Source: Hyphomicrobiales bacterium (GTDB taxonomy: Bacteria; Pseudomonadota; Alphaproteobacteria; Rhizobiales; Xanthobacteraceae). Taken from it: 37,693 nucleotides of DNA. Below are positions 7,883 through 17,482 of the stretch, piece by piece. Location of the stretch: contig JAFAUQ010000149.1 in the NCBI GenBank assembly GCA_019243195.1, positions 1 to 37,693 of the forward strand. Reading direction: 5' to 3'. Below the pieces are notes generated by a model that searched no databases, was not told where the DNA came from, and worked only from the letters and a program-made list of their open reading frames with translations. Position 1 is the stretch's first letter. Every line of letters begins with the position of its first letter. Both the position numbers and the translations under genes were made by a program.

Positions 7883-10800
7883 CTCCGATCACCTCCACGG
7901 TGTTGTTCGAGGAGGTCCAGTCGCTGGGCACCGTCCATGAAGTGCCCGACGTGAGATACACTTTCGTGGGGATGTTCGACCTGATGATGGTCGGATCGGT
8001 CGCCGTGTCGTTGCTGGTGTTGGTCTCGCCGCCGCCGGAAACGACCGCCGCATTGGTCACCGTGGTGGGTGCGGTGGCGGTTACGCTGACGGTGAGGGTA
8101 ATCGCCGGATAAGCCGCGCCCGCCGCCAGCGCGTCGCCGCGCGTACAGGTCAACGTGCTCAACGCGCAGGTCCAGTCGGAACCCGCGATGGCGGTCGCCG
8201 CCAGGCCGGACGGCAGCGTGTCGGTGACGCTCACCATGCCGTCGGTCGCGCCGGAGCCGGCGTTGCGCGCCGTAATCGTGTAGGTCGCGCCGGTCTGGCC
8301 GATAAGAAAGTTGCCGCTGTGCTGCACGCCGATCGTCATGTCGGGCGGGGTGGGCGACGTCGGCGGGGCGGGCGGCGTCGGCGCGGTGCTTGTGACTTGC
8401 GCGAGCGTCAGCCGGCCGAGGAACCAGTTTGTCGGGTCGTTGGTGTAGGTATTGCTTGTGGTCTTGCTGAACCCGTCGGAAGTCGACACCGAGATCTGCG
8501 TCGGATTGTTGTAGGCGTCGTAGGCATACGTCGTCGTGACCGTTGGCAACGCCGTGCCGTCGAGATCGTTGCTCGCCACGACACTGCTGCTGAGCAACGC
8601 GCGGTAGGGCGCGCTAATCATGCTCGGGAAGGGCAGGGACTGGCTGCCGCTCCAGTTGAACGCTTGGTATGTGTTGTTGGTCGTGTTGAGGACTTGGTTG
8701 CCGATGCCCTTTTGTTCCCATACCACCGTCCCGATCCACGGGAAGTCCTGGTTGAATCCCGTCGCCGTATAGATACCTGTTTGCGGGTCCGAGGTGTTCA
8801 TCTGCGCGAAGCCGAGAAAGCCGCGGCCCCACAGATCGAATCGTGCGCCCGAATAGGTGTAGGTAGAGATGTAGGACGCGGGACTGCTGACGCCGGTAGG
8901 CGCATTGACCTCGTTGACGACGTACATCGCTCCTTGGGCGTCCTGCGTCGGATAAACCGCGCCGCTGCCTTTGGCGTAGACGCCGGGCGCGGTGAGCGGC
9001 GCGTAGTTGACCGTGGTGGTGGCGCCCAGCCCGGTGGTGAAGCTCGTTGCCAGCAGCGCCTGGCCCTGGCTGATGAGGGGAGTGATCTCGAGCGCTGTGT
9101 TGCTGCCGTTGAAGTAGATGAAGGCGATGTCGCTCCGCCCGTCGCCGTTGAGGTCCGGCGTGAACATCGACCAACCGGTCGCAAAACTGTTAAAGCCGCC
9201 CGAGCCGCAGAAAGTGCCGTCCCCATACGACAAATACGGGTAGATCCATGATTCCGACGAGCCCGACCCGGGCGGCGTGAAATAATACGCGACCAGGTCG
9301 GCACGGCCGTCGCCGTTGAAATCGGCAAGGCTCACGGTCCAGTTGTTGAAGTTGCCTTGGGCCACCGGGAGATTGGGATTGGAACATGAACCGGCGGCTA
9401 AAAATTCGAAGGTGCCGTCCCCCTTGGAGAAGGCGAGATAAGCCTGCAACATCGACGTGCTGGCTCGGTAGAGAAGAAAATCCGTCCGGCCGTCGCCGTT
9501 GAGATCGCCGGAGGCGACGAGCCAACCGGTGGCGTTGAAGCCGACGAAAGAGCCGGCGCTAGCCTGCGAAAATGTGCCGCCTCCGACCGAAGTAGCCGCG
9601 ACGAGTTGCCAGCCGTTCGCGTTTTGAAAGCTCGCGACCACATCCATGCGCCCGTCGCCGTTGATGTCGGCGAGATTGAGCGTGGCGCCGGAATAATTTC
9701 CCGGCACGATGTTGAAGTTCGGACCGCCGAAGTTGCCGCCGCCGTTGCGAAACCCCGAGAACGCCACGTAGGTTTCGATGCCGTTGGCGGTGGGGACATA
9801 GGCGATCAGGTCGGCGCGGCCGTCGCCGTCGACATCGACGACGCCAAAATTCCATAGGACGACGGGAGTCGCCTGGGGAGGGTCGCCATAATATTGCACC
9901 ATGACGCCGTCCGCCCAGTTCGCTGGCGTGCCGACGGGCCACGCCTGCGGGGCGGCGAACGTCGTGCCGTTCGACAGCGCCGTTGTGACGTGCATGCCGT
10001 TCTCATCGAGGAAATAGATGACGAGGTCGGCACGGCCGTCGCCGTCGACGTCGGCGAGGAACACGCCGCTCGAACCGCTTCCATCGCTGGTGATGACGCT
10101 GGCCGATGTGGTCCAGGTGTAGGGTCCGGTGAAACCGCCTTGGCAGTTCGATAAAATCACGTTCACGTAAAAGGTCCCTCGAAAGGGGAAGTATTCGACC
10201 ACATCGCCGCACCCGTCGCCGTTCACGTCTCCCTGCGCAAAGCTGGCCGGGGGGCTGCCGCCGGTGCCCCAAGCGGGTTCCCCCACGAGCGAAAAGGCGT
10301 CGCCGCTGCTGTTCCAGCCGATGGTCGTCGCCGGCAGACAGTTGGGCGGGCTCGCGAAGTCACATAATGTGACCGACGTCAAGAACGAGCGATGAGTCGT
10401 TGAGGTCTGCTGATAGGCTAGCCTGTAGTCGGCGACGCCCCCCGCGGGCGAGCTCGTCTGGATGTTCGTCAGCAGCGCCGCCACTTTTTGAGTGGAGCCG
10501 GCCTCAAAAAGAACAATGTTGTCCGGCCGACCCGTGTAGTAGAAATTGATCGTGTTGCCGGCGTAGCTGATGGTTTGCGGATAGGCCTCGCCGGTGCCGC
10601 CGCACTGGCTGTCGTTCTGATAGCTGACAGTGTAGCGATTATGCTCGTAGTCGGAGACGAGGTTGAGCGCCCAGGCGCGGATCGGCCCCACGCACGACAA
10701 TATCTGCGAATCGGGCGAGTTCCCGAACCACATGACGTGCCCGGACTTGGTGTGCACTTCGAACCACGTCGGGCCGCCGTTCCAGCTGCCCCAGGAAAAG

Positions 10801-11309
10801 ATGCGGCTGAAGCTGTCGATCTCGGTGCGATACTCGGTGCCGTCCGCGCCGTAAGGTCCGCTGATCGCGACCAAACGCTGCCCGTCGAGGCAAAAACGAT
10901 CCGCGCTCGTGAATGTCACCGCGCCGCGCGTGCCGTCCTGCGTGATCGTCGTGGCGCAGCGCGTGATCGTCGGAAGGCCGCCGAGCGACCAACCCGCCCC
11001 AACAATGCCGTTGGGGGCCTGGCTGTTGTATTCGAGCGTGAGTGAGGGAGTCATGCCGGCGATGCCGGGCGGCACCGCGATCGGGATGGTATAGGTCGCA
11101 GCGCCCGCCGGATTGACCTGAAATTTTCCCGGAATCGCCATTTGCGCCGCGGCGCCGCCGATGCTCGCAGCCACCAGCGAAGCCGCCGCCGCTGCGGCAA
11201 GCCGCCAGCGCGGCCGTGGTACGGCACCGATATTCTTGTTTGATCCGAACGACATCGACCGCGCGCCGATGTGACGGATACGGGACGCAACGAGGCAAAA
11301 GAGGGCCAT
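7863..11309 (-). CDS. SpvB/TcB-like protein with seven FG-GAP repeats and a DUF11 domain
   Basis: This 1148-residue exported protein resembles the TcB half of Tc insecticidal toxin complexes. After a signal peptide (RLAAAAAASLVAASIGGAAAQ, residues ~36-56) comes a SpvB domain (PGKFQVNPAGAATYTIPI, PSLTLEYNSQAPNG, GWSLGGLP). Seven FG-GAP/VCBS repeats follow, with calcium-loop motifs such as DVNGDG, DVDGDGRADL, DINGDG, DLNGDGRTD and DFNGDGRADL. A TcdB-middle-like segment (RFDLWGRGFLGF) and a DUF11 repeat (YTITARNAGSGATDGMVSVT) precede the start of a Gly-rich domain. The frame then stops at 7863 because of a 9-G tract. The chosen start (11307-11309) has AGGTGA just upstream; an ATG at 11255 is the alternative. 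It is first in the toxin operon, with the RHS gene next, so the pair parallels TcB-TcC, which assemble a hollow cocoon around the toxin tip. That structural parallel is inference. Confidence 0.9.
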
Positions 11310-11487
11310 GTCACCTGATCCTGTGTTGGGACCGGTTTGATTGAACGGTTCGCTTCGGGGACGTTGAAGAAGATGCGCAGGCCTCCCCCGACCTGCGCCT
11401 CGCCCGAGCCGCCGCAGCAGAGCAGCGGCCGAAAATCTTCAATCACGTGTGCAATCGTCGCACGAAAAAACAATTCGCCCAGAGCGA

Positions 11488-11517
11488 GATAAAGTTTTCC
11501 ACAGAAGATTGTTTCAA
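11488..11517 (-). promoter_or_regulatory. Candidate promoter of the toxin operon
   Basis: On the minus strand TTGAAA (11512-11517) and TTTATC (11488-11493) are separated by 18 nt, a fair sigma70-type arrangement. The leader to the SpvB-like start would be about 170 nt. Identified by eye only. Confidence 0.3.
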
Positions 11518-11636
11518 TTAATGACGACAAGTCGCAATTATTTGTTTGCTCAATGAGATGCGAGCAACGGGTGATCCATTCTCAGAAAACCGAGCGCTGA
11601 TTGCGCGCCCGCCGACCCCTGTCACGCCTTATGACC

Positions 11637-11827
11637 CATAACGCTTCGTTATGAAACTTTGTTCAAGACGAGGCAACAAAAAGGCGATTCCTGCGCCTTT
11701 CATCGTCGACTTGAATCGGCGGCCTCGCGGCCGTGCCGGAATTGCGTTCTCGTCATTAAATCCGATTTGTTCCGACGCCGCACCGCAAGCCATAACGGAG
11801 AACCGCAGTGCCATAAGCATTCGTTAT
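11637..11827. repeat. Cluster of CATAACG heptamers with inverted pairing
   Basis: CATAACG at 11637-11643 faces CGTTATG at 11647-11653 across 3 nt, giving a perfect inverted pair. CATAACG recurs at 11791-11797, and a looser pair CATAA (11812-11816) / CGTTAT (11822-11827) follows. The motif lies only in the divergent spacer and could be an operator, but no regulator is identified. Confidence 0.45.
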
Positions 11828-12136
11828 ATGTCTGATCTCCTCCGTCGCCTATTTATCAGTTTGAGTCTGTTGTTTTGCCGGAGCGCAACAAAAAAGTGTG
11901 GACAACTTTGACGTTGCCGTCGCCGACACTGTTCGTTGCCATTGCGCTCGATTTAGTTTGGCGTCGGCTGTGCAAGTCTGGGGGAGAATTCGCGCTGGCG
12001 GCAATTAAAACAATCGCGCGAGATGCCGTGTCCGTTTGCGGGGGTTCAGCGATCGAAAAAATGGCAGGCGCTGGGGCGTTGTCTGCTTTGTAACGACTGA
12101 ATCGATCGCTCGTGAGTTTGGGACGGGAGTTGGGCC

Positions 12137-14518
12137 TTGCGGTCGAAAGCGGCACGATGGCGAGGGTTGTTCTGCGCGCTGGCGCTCGCCCTGTCGGCGT
12201 GCCAGACGACCGACGAAGCTTCTGTGCTCTCGGCACAATCCTCCTCGCCCGCGCCGCTCGCGCGCGCCGACGATGCCGTCGTGCGGCGGGGAGCGAAGCT
12301 TCCGCCGCCGACGGGCGCCGGCGCCTCGCGTTCGGGCGGCACGCCGCTGCTCGACAATTCACCCAAGACAAAGACGACTTTTTTCGAAGGCACCGGCCGT
12401 TTCGTCGGCGATCCGCAGCCGCGGCAAACGGCTGCGGATGCCGCGGAGGACGGCGTCACGCTCAATCTGGTGAACGTTGCGGCGCCGCAGGCGGCGAAAA
12501 CGATTCTCGGCGACATCCTGGCGGTGAGATACACCGTCGATCCCGGCATCGAGGGCAAAGTCACCATTCAAACGCCGCACCCGGTATCGAAATCGACCGC
12601 GGTCGACCTCTTTCAATCGGCATTGCGCGCGAATAACGCCGCCATCGTCGATGCCAACGGGATGTTCAAGATTGTTCCGCTGGATCAGGCCCCGATCGGG
12701 GCCACCATCCAGCTCGCCGGCATTCCGCCGTCCGCGCCCCTTGGCGACGCCGCAGCGGGCTATAGTGTCGGCTCCGGCGTCAAGATCGTTCAGCTCAAGT
12801 ACGTCGCCGCCGCGGAAATGCGCCGCATCCTCGAGCCGATCGCGCCGCGCGGCAGCCTCGTGCGCGCCGACACCACGCGCAACCTCCTCACGCTTTCCGG
12901 TAACGGCAACGACATCGCCGGGCTGCTCGAGGCGATCGCGATCTTTGACGTCGACGTGATGCGCGGCATGTCGTTCGCGCTGGTGCCCGTCCGCACCTCG
13001 CAGCCCGACACGATCGCCGACGAGCTGCGCACCGTCTTTGCGTCCGACAAGGAAGGCCCGATGGCCGGCATGGTGCAGTTCCTGCCCAACAAGAGGTTGG
13101 GGGCGATCCTGATCGTTTCGCCGCAGCCAAGCTATCTAAAACGTGCCGAATCCTGGGTGCGCCGGCTCGATGCCCAGGCCGAGGGGAGCGAGAAACAATT
13201 CTTCACCTACGCGGTACAGAACCGGCGCGCGGCCGAATTGGTTGAAGTGCTCCAGTCCATGTTCGCGACCGAGACGGGCAACGCAAAGAACACGGCCGCT
13301 ACGCGCAACGTTGCGCCGCCCTATCGGGAGGCGAGCGTGCAGTCGCGCGCCGCTCAGCCGATGCAATCGTCGAACGGCCTGACGCCGGTGAGCGGCTTCG
13401 GCGGTGGGGGCGGGCTCGGCTCCAGCGGATTGGGCAGTGGCGGCTTGGGCAACGGTGGCGGCGGCCTCGGCAGCGGCGGATTGGGCGGGCGCTTTGGCGG
13501 GGGTACCGCAGCCGCGACCCAGCCGCAGCAGACGTCGGTCCAACATGAAGCCGCGACGGCCCAGCTTGGTCACGACGAGGCGACCGGCGAACCGCGCGTG
13601 AAGCTTGCGGCCGACGCGGCGAAAAACTCGATCCTCATCGAAGCGACGCCGGCCGACTACCGGCGCATCATGCGCGTCATCGGCTCGCTCGATGCGATCG
13701 CCAACCAGGTGATGATCGAAGCAACCATCGCCGAGGTGACGCTCACCGATGATCTCAAGTTCGGCGTGCGCTGGTATCTCAACAGCCAAGGCGGGCACAA
13801 ATACACCTTCACCGACGATCCGGGCGGTGCGGTCAGCTCGGTATTCCCGGGATTTTCCTACGCGCTCACCGCGGCCAACGCCGCCGGGACCCTCAACGCC
13901 CTCAACCAGATCACCAACGTCAATATCGTCTCCTCGCCGTCGCTCACGGTGATGGACAACCGCACCGCCCAGCTGCAAATCGGCGACGAGGTCCCGATCA
14001 TCACCCAATCCGCCGTGAGCGTGCTCACGACCGGCGCGCCGCTGGTGAACTCCGTCGCCTACAAGGACACCGGCGTCATCCTTTCGATTACGCCGCGCAT
14101 CAACCAGAGCGGCCGCGTGCTGCTCGACATCGAGCAGGAAGTATCGAGCGTCGCCTCGACAACCTCCTCGGGGATCGATTCGCCGACCATCAGCCAGCGC
14201 CGCATAAGAACGAGCGTCGTCGTCAGCGACGGCGAGGCGCTCGCGCTCGGCGGCATGATCCAGAAAAGCCGCACGACGACGCGCAACCAGGTTCCGATCG
14301 TCGGCGACCTTCCCGGCATCGGGAATTTGTTCGGCAGCAAGGACAATCAGGTGGGCAAGACCGAACTCCTCGTGATCATCACGCCGCACGTGATCCGCAA
14401 TCTGACCGAGGCGCGACAGGTCACCGACGAGTTCCGCCGCGAACTGCAGATGAATGATCCGCGCATCTCCGGCCGCTGGCGCAACATTCCGGACGCCGCC
14501 CACCGTGCGTTCGAGTGA
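12137..14518 (+). CDS. gspD: Type II secretion secretin GspD
   Basis: The outer-membrane secretin ring through which T2SS substrates leave the periplasm. The 793-residue protein starts with a lipoprotein signal peptide ending in the lipobox LSAC (Cys22), so it is probably lipidated and may reach the outer membrane without a separate pilotin. N0/N1-type domains follow (LVNVAAPQAAKTILGDILAVRYTVD, residues ~115-140), then N2/N3 repeats. A low-complexity Gly/Ser-Leu segment sits near residues 420-460, then the C-terminal secretin domain with VPIITQSAVSV, VILSITPRIN, GIDSPTISQRRI and LLVIITPHVIRN. The start is TTG at 12137 with a purine-rich GGACGGGAG upstream. It is the first gene of the T2SS cluster and is read away from the toxin operon. 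Confidence 0.95.
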   Translation: MRSKAARWRGLFCALALALSACQTTDEASVLSAQSSSPAPLARADDAVVRRGAKLPPPTGAGASRSGGTPLLDNSPKTKTTFFEGTGRFVGDPQPRQTAADAAEDGVTLNLVNVAAPQAAKTILGDILAVRYTVDPGIEGKVTIQTPHPVSKSTAVDLFQSALRANNAAIVDANGMFKIVPLDQAPIGATIQLAGIPPSAPLGDAAAGYSVGSGVKIVQLKYVAAAEMRRILEPIAPRGSLVRADTTRNLLTLSGNGNDIAGLLEAIAIFDVDVMRGMSFALVPVRTSQPDTIADELRTVFASDKEGPMAGMVQFLPNKRLGAILIVSPQPSYLKRAESWVRRLDAQAEGSEKQFFTYAVQNRRAAELVEVLQSMFATETGNAKNTAATRNVAPPYREASVQSRAAQPMQSSNGLTPVSGFGGGGGLGSSGLGSGGLGNGGGGLGSGGLGGRFGGGTAAATQPQQTSVQHEAATAQLGHDEATGEPRVKLAADAAKNSILIEATPADYRRIMRVIGSLDAIANQVMIEATIAEVTLTDDLKFGVRWYLNSQGGHKYTFTDDPGGAVSSVFPGFSYALTAANAAGTLNALNQITNVNIVSSPSLTVMDNRTAQLQIGDEVPIITQSAVSVLTTGAPLVNSVAYKDTGVILSITPRINQSGRVLLDIEQEVSSVASTTSSGIDSPTISQRRIRTSVVVSDGEALALGGMIQKSRTTTRNQVPIVGDLPGIGNLFGSKDNQVGKTELLVIITPHVIRNLTEARQVTDEFRRELQMNDPRISGRWRNIPDAAHRAFE

Positions 14519-14526
14519 TTGCCGTG

Positions 14527-14621
14527 CGTCATTGCGAGGAGCGGAGCGACGAAGCAATCCAGGGGCCGAGCGCACTGCTCTGGATTGCTTCGTCGCCGCT
14601 ACGCGGCTCCTCGCAATGACG
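14527..14621. repeat. Palindromic intergenic repeat, family A, copy 1
   Basis: 95-bp near-perfect inverted repeat with ends CGTCATTGCGAGGAG and CTCCTCGCAATGACG and inner arms GACGAAGCAATCCAG / CTGGATTGCTTCGTC. It fills the gspD-gspF gap and would fold into a long RNA hairpin. Copies at 16319-16411 and 20161-20253 share the arms; only the loop and a few arm positions differ. Confidence 0.95.
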
Positions 14622-14634
14622 AAGTGAGAAACCC

Positions 14635-15855
14635 ATGCCAAGCTTCAGCTATCGCGCCTATGGCGGGCAGGGGGAATTTGCCGAGGGCCGCATCGAGGCC
14701 GCTTCGCCCGACGCCGCGAGCGAAATGCTGTGGGCGCAGGGCCTCACCCCGTTTCACATGCAGACGTCGGACGCGAGCGCCGAGCGCTGGTGGCAGCGCG
14801 AGGTGGTCGGCGGCGGCAGGTCGTCGCCGGCGCAACTCGCTTCCTTCACCCGTGACTTCGCGACGCTCAACAGCGCGGAGATTCCGCTCGACGATGCTCT
14901 GCGCATTCTCGGCGCCCAGGCCCCCTCGCGCGCGTTGCGGCCGGTGATTGCGAGCCTGCTCGCCGATGTGCTCGACGGCAGCCATCTCTCCGACGCGATG
15001 TACAAACATCCGAAGATCTTCAGCGCCGATTACGTGAGCGCTGTGCGGTCGGGCGAAGTGGGTGGAACCCTCGGCCAGGTGCTTGAGGAAATGGCCGACC
15101 TTCTGGAACGCCGCATGGAGGTCCGCAATCGTATCCGCTCCGCGCTGGTCTATCCGGCCATCCTCGTCGCGTTTGCGATTGTGACGGTCAGCCTCGTCGT
15201 AACCGTTCTGGTGCCCGGCATCGCGCCGATTTTTGCCGAGGGGGGCCGGCCGATGCCGACGATCATCGGCTTCGTGCTCGCGGTGCAAGCGCACTGGACC
15301 GAGATCATGGTGTCCGTGCTCATAACAACGGCGGCGGCATCGAGCGCGCTTGTTCTCGCGCTGCGGCGCCCCGACGTACGTATCGGGATCGACCGCGCCA
15401 AGCTGCGCGCGCCGGCGTTCGGCACCTTCATCCTGGAGCGGGAAACGGCGCAATTCGCCCGCGGGCTCGGCACGCTGTTGCGCGCCGGCGTGCCGCTTCT
15501 CCAGGCGTCGACCTCGGCGCGCGCGGTGATCGGGAATCGCCATATCGGCGCCGGGGTCGACCGCGCCCTCGAGGCGGTGCGCGAGGGCAGTTCGCTCCAC
15601 CGCGCGTTGGAGCGCCATGCCAACCTGCCGCCCGTGGCCTTGCGGATGATTTCGGTCGGTGAGGAGGCGGGCAAGCTCGACCGCATGCTGCTGCGCATGG
15701 CGGCGATGTTCGAGCAGCAGACTCAGCGCACCGTCGATCGCTTCATGACGGTCCTCACGCCCGCGCTCACGCTCACCATCGCCGCTCTCGTCGGCGGCCT
15801 CATTCTGACGGTCATGAACGCGATCCTGAGCATCAACGAGCTGGTGTACCGATGA
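14635..15855 (+). CDS. gspF: Type II secretion inner-membrane platform protein GspF
   Basis: Polytopic inner-membrane platform that couples the GspE ATPase to pseudopilus assembly. The 406-residue length is normal. It opens with MPSFSYRAYG and has two repeated GspF cytoplasmic domains. The first has QLASFTRDFATLNSAEIPLDDAL (about 63-85) and RSGEVGGTLGQVLEEMAD; the second has ETAQFARGLGTLLRAGVPLLQA and SVGEEAGKLDRML. Membrane segments lie near 170-195, 220-245 and 375-400. The stop overlaps the gspH start (ATGA), so translation is probably coupled. A palindromic repeat separates it from gspD. Confidence 0.95.
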   Translation: MPSFSYRAYGGQGEFAEGRIEAASPDAASEMLWAQGLTPFHMQTSDASAERWWQREVVGGGRSSPAQLASFTRDFATLNSAEIPLDDALRILGAQAPSRALRPVIASLLADVLDGSHLSDAMYKHPKIFSADYVSAVRSGEVGGTLGQVLEEMADLLERRMEVRNRIRSALVYPAILVAFAIVTVSLVVTVLVPGIAPIFAEGGRPMPTIIGFVLAVQAHWTEIMVSVLITTAAASSALVLALRRPDVRIGIDRAKLRAPAFGTFILERETAQFARGLGTLLRAGVPLLQASTSARAVIGNRHIGAGVDRALEAVREGSSLHRALERHANLPPVALRMISVGEEAGKLDRMLLRMAAMFEQQTQRTVDRFMTVLTPALTLTIAALVGGLILTVMNAILSINELVYR

Positions 15856-16307
15856 CTGTCGCGAGCGGCTGCACCGCATCCGGCTTTTCCCTGATCGAAA
15901 TGCTGGTGGCGCTCGCCATCGTGGCGCTGGCGGCGGCGCTGGTCATGCCGCTCGCTCTGCGCCCGTCCGACGCCCTGCGGCTCGACGCCGCTGCCCAGGA
16001 TCTCGTCGCCGCCTTGCGCGTGACCCGCGCTGCCGCGATCGCGCACAACGTCGATGCCGCACTCACGGTCGATGTAGACCGGCGGACGTTCGAATCCGCG
16101 TCCGTGCCGGCGCGCGCGCTTCCCGCCGATCTTACGCTGAAGCTTAAAATCGCCGAACCCGAGCGCGTGCGTTCGAGAGGCGGCTTCCGTTTTTTTCCCG
16201 ACGGCTCCTCGACCGGCGGCGACGTGCTGCTCGCTCTGCGCGGCAAGGAAGCGATGATTTGCGTCGACTGGCTCAGCGGCATTGCCCGCCGGGCAGCGAA
16301 TTGTTGA
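15852..16307 (+). CDS. gspH: Type II secretion minor pseudopilin GspH
   Basis: A 151-residue minor pseudopilin. The type IV prepilin motif SGFSLIEMLVALAIVALAAALVMP has the Gly(-1)/Phe(+1) cleavage site and Glu(+5) for assembly. The C-terminal part (AAQDLVAALRVTRAAAIAHNVDAALTVD, FRFFPDGSSTGG) matches the GspH/FimT globular domain. It overlaps gspF by 4 bp. It might be mistaken for the major pseudopilin GspG, but the R-x-x-A-I-A-H-N-V helix and the F-x-P-D-G-S-S-T-G-G strand are GspH-like, and the GspG calcium-site region is absent. Confidence 0.88.
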   Translation: MTVASGCTASGFSLIEMLVALAIVALAAALVMPLALRPSDALRLDAAAQDLVAALRVTRAAAIAHNVDAALTVDVDRRTFESASVPARALPADLTLKLKIAEPERVRSRGGFRFFPDGSSTGGDVLLALRGKEAMICVDWLSGIARRAANC

Positions 16308-16318
16308 GGGTCATCATG

Positions 16319-16411
16319 TCATTGCGAGGAGCCGCGCAGCGGCGACGAAGCAATCCAGGGCAACGCGCACGGCTACTGGATTGCTTCGTCGCTTCGCTCC
16401 TCGCAATGACG
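16319..16411. repeat. Palindromic intergenic repeat, family A, copy 2
   Basis: 93-bp inverted repeat with the same arms as 14527-14621 and 20161-20253. It lies between gspH and the conserved part of gspI, and the likely gspI start codon is inside its right end. Confidence 0.95.
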
Positions 16412-16825
16412 TGTGGCCGCTACGCCGGTCTTCCCAACGACGTGCGCACGCGCGGCTTCACCTTGGTGGAAATAATCGTCGCGCTCGCGATCCTGGCGCT
16501 CTCCCTCAACGTCATCCTGCCGACGATGTCGGACGCGCTCTGGCGCACCGGTGAAGCCGAGGCGCAAGCGGAAGCCGCATCGCTCGCGTGCTCGCTGCTG
16601 GCGCAGGCCGGCACCGCCGTGCCGCTTGCTGGTGGAGAGGCTTCCGGCCAGTTCGAAAACGGCTTCCGTTGGCAGCTGCGGATCACGCCGTATGGGCTTG
16701 GCGATCAGGCCATGCCGCTGCGCGCCTACAAGGTGGTGGCCGCGGTGTTTTGGGGTGACGCGCGCCGCGAGTACTCGGTCGCGCTGACGACGCTCCGTCT
16801 TGCTGGCAACGGGGCAGGGCAGTGA
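16406..16825 (+). CDS. gspI: Type II secretion minor pseudopilin GspI
   Basis: A ~139-residue minor pseudopilin. The prepilin motif RGFTLVEIIVALAILALSLNVILP carries Gly(-1) and Glu(+5), and the globular part (FRWQLRITPYG, RAYKVVAAVFWGD) fits GspI. The start is uncertain. The frame stays open back to 16259 through the palindromic repeat, ATG 16406-16408 lies in the repeat's last bases, and GTG 16442-16444 would leave a 4-residue leader (VRTR). None has a good ribosome binding site. ATG 16406 is chosen because it yields a 16-residue leader of plausible length. The stop overlaps the start of gspJ. Confidence 0.85.
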   Translation: MTCGRYAGLPNDVRTRGFTLVEIIVALAILALSLNVILPTMSDALWRTGEAEAQAEAASLACSLLAQAGTAVPLAGGEASGQFENGFRWQLRITPYGLGDQAMPLRAYKVVAAVFWGDARREYSVALTTLRLAGNGAGQ

Positions 16826-17481
16826 TGCGGGATCAGTCCGGCTTCAGCCTCGTCGAAGTGCTGGTCGCGCTGGTGCTGCTCGGTCTGCTGAGCATGGCTC
16901 TGTTTGCCAGCGTGCGCTTCGGCGTGACCGCGTGGCGGCGCGGCGGTGAGCGATCGGACCAGATTCACACGAGCATGCTGGTGCAGGACCTGCTGCGCCG
17001 GCTCATCGGGCAAGCCTATCCGCTCGTGCTGGCCGACGGCAGCGGCACCGGCCGCATCGACTTCGCGGGCACGGCCACGTCGCTCGACTTCCTCGCGCCG
17101 GTTCCGCTGGCGCTGGCGAGCGGCGGCCGGGCGCGGTTCACGCTCGCGATTGAGCGGCACGGCGGCAATTCCGATCTGATCGTGACGTCAAGACCTGAGC
17201 TTGCCGCCGCCGACGCGCCGAAGGAGCTGAGTCGCAAGACTCTCCTCGCCACCATCGAAGCCGCCGAGTTCGCGTATTTCGGCGCGACGCAATCGCAACC
17301 CGGCCCCGAATGGCACGAGGGTTGGAGCGGCCAGTTGAGCCTGCCGGCGCTGGTGCGGGTGCGCGTGCGTTTTGCCCGCAGCGATCCGCGTCTGTGGCCC
17401 GACCTGACGATCGCGCCGCGCATCACCGCGGACGTCGGCTGCGTTTACGATCCGCTCACCAAATTGTGTCGCGGACGCTAG
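16822..17481 (+). CDS. gspJ: Type II secretion minor pseudopilin GspJ
   Basis: A 219-residue minor pseudopilin that, with GspI and GspK, forms the tip complex. A short leader (MMRDQSG) is cut before FSLVEVLVALVLLGLLSMALFA, with Glu at +5. The globular domain includes RIDFAGTATSLDFLAPVP and an acidic/aromatic core, and the length is normal for GspJ. Two adjacent start codons are present (GTG 16822, ATG 16825), overlapping the gspI stop. It is followed after 1 bp by gspK. Confidence 0.9.
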   Translation: MMRDQSGFSLVEVLVALVLLGLLSMALFASVRFGVTAWRRGGERSDQIHTSMLVQDLLRRLIGQAYPLVLADGSGTGRIDFAGTATSLDFLAPVPLALASGGRARFTLAIERHGGNSDLIVTSRPELAAADAPKELSRKTLLATIEAAEFAYFGATQSQPGPEWHEGWSGQLSLPALVRVRVRFARSDPRLWPDLTIAPRITADVGCVYDPLTKLCRGR

Positions 17482-17482
17482 C

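Larger units (their letters stand above)
11310..12136. other. Divergent regulatory region between toxin operon and T2SS operon
   Basis: 827 bp without a supported gene. It is more AT-rich than its surroundings. It holds a candidate promoter for the toxin operon (11488-11517), a cluster of CATAACG heptamers (11637-11827) and a perfect 7-bp stem with 7-nt loop (AAAGGCG/CGCCTTT, 11680-11700). Short frames here, for example plus-strand 11651-11911, have no ribosome binding site or family resemblance. Confidence 0.6.

Noticed and set aside
8319-9251. Plus-strand frames opposite the SpvB-like gene (also 4512-5651)
   Set aside because: They mirror the repetitive coding of the FG-GAP and RHS genes; Val/Gly/Arg-rich composition and no plausible starts.
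11651-11911. 86-codon frame in the divergent spacer
   Set aside because: No Shine-Dalgarno, no signal or family resemblance, and it crosses the repeat-rich regulatory region.
12361-12440. RNA gene near the start of gspD
   Set aside because: No cloverleaf or known RNA motif; the stretch is coding with good GspD similarity. No tRNA or rRNA was recognised anywhere in the window.
14527-14621. CRISPR array or insertion sequence inferred from repeated palindromes
   Set aside because: Copies are kilobases apart, are self-complementary, lack regular spacers, and carry no transposase or cas gene; they are dispersed palindromic repeats.
15852-16307. Possibility that this pseudopilin is GspG
   Set aside because: Length and the globular motifs (ALRVTRAAAIAHN, FRFFPDGSSTGG) match GspH/FimT, not the GspG core.
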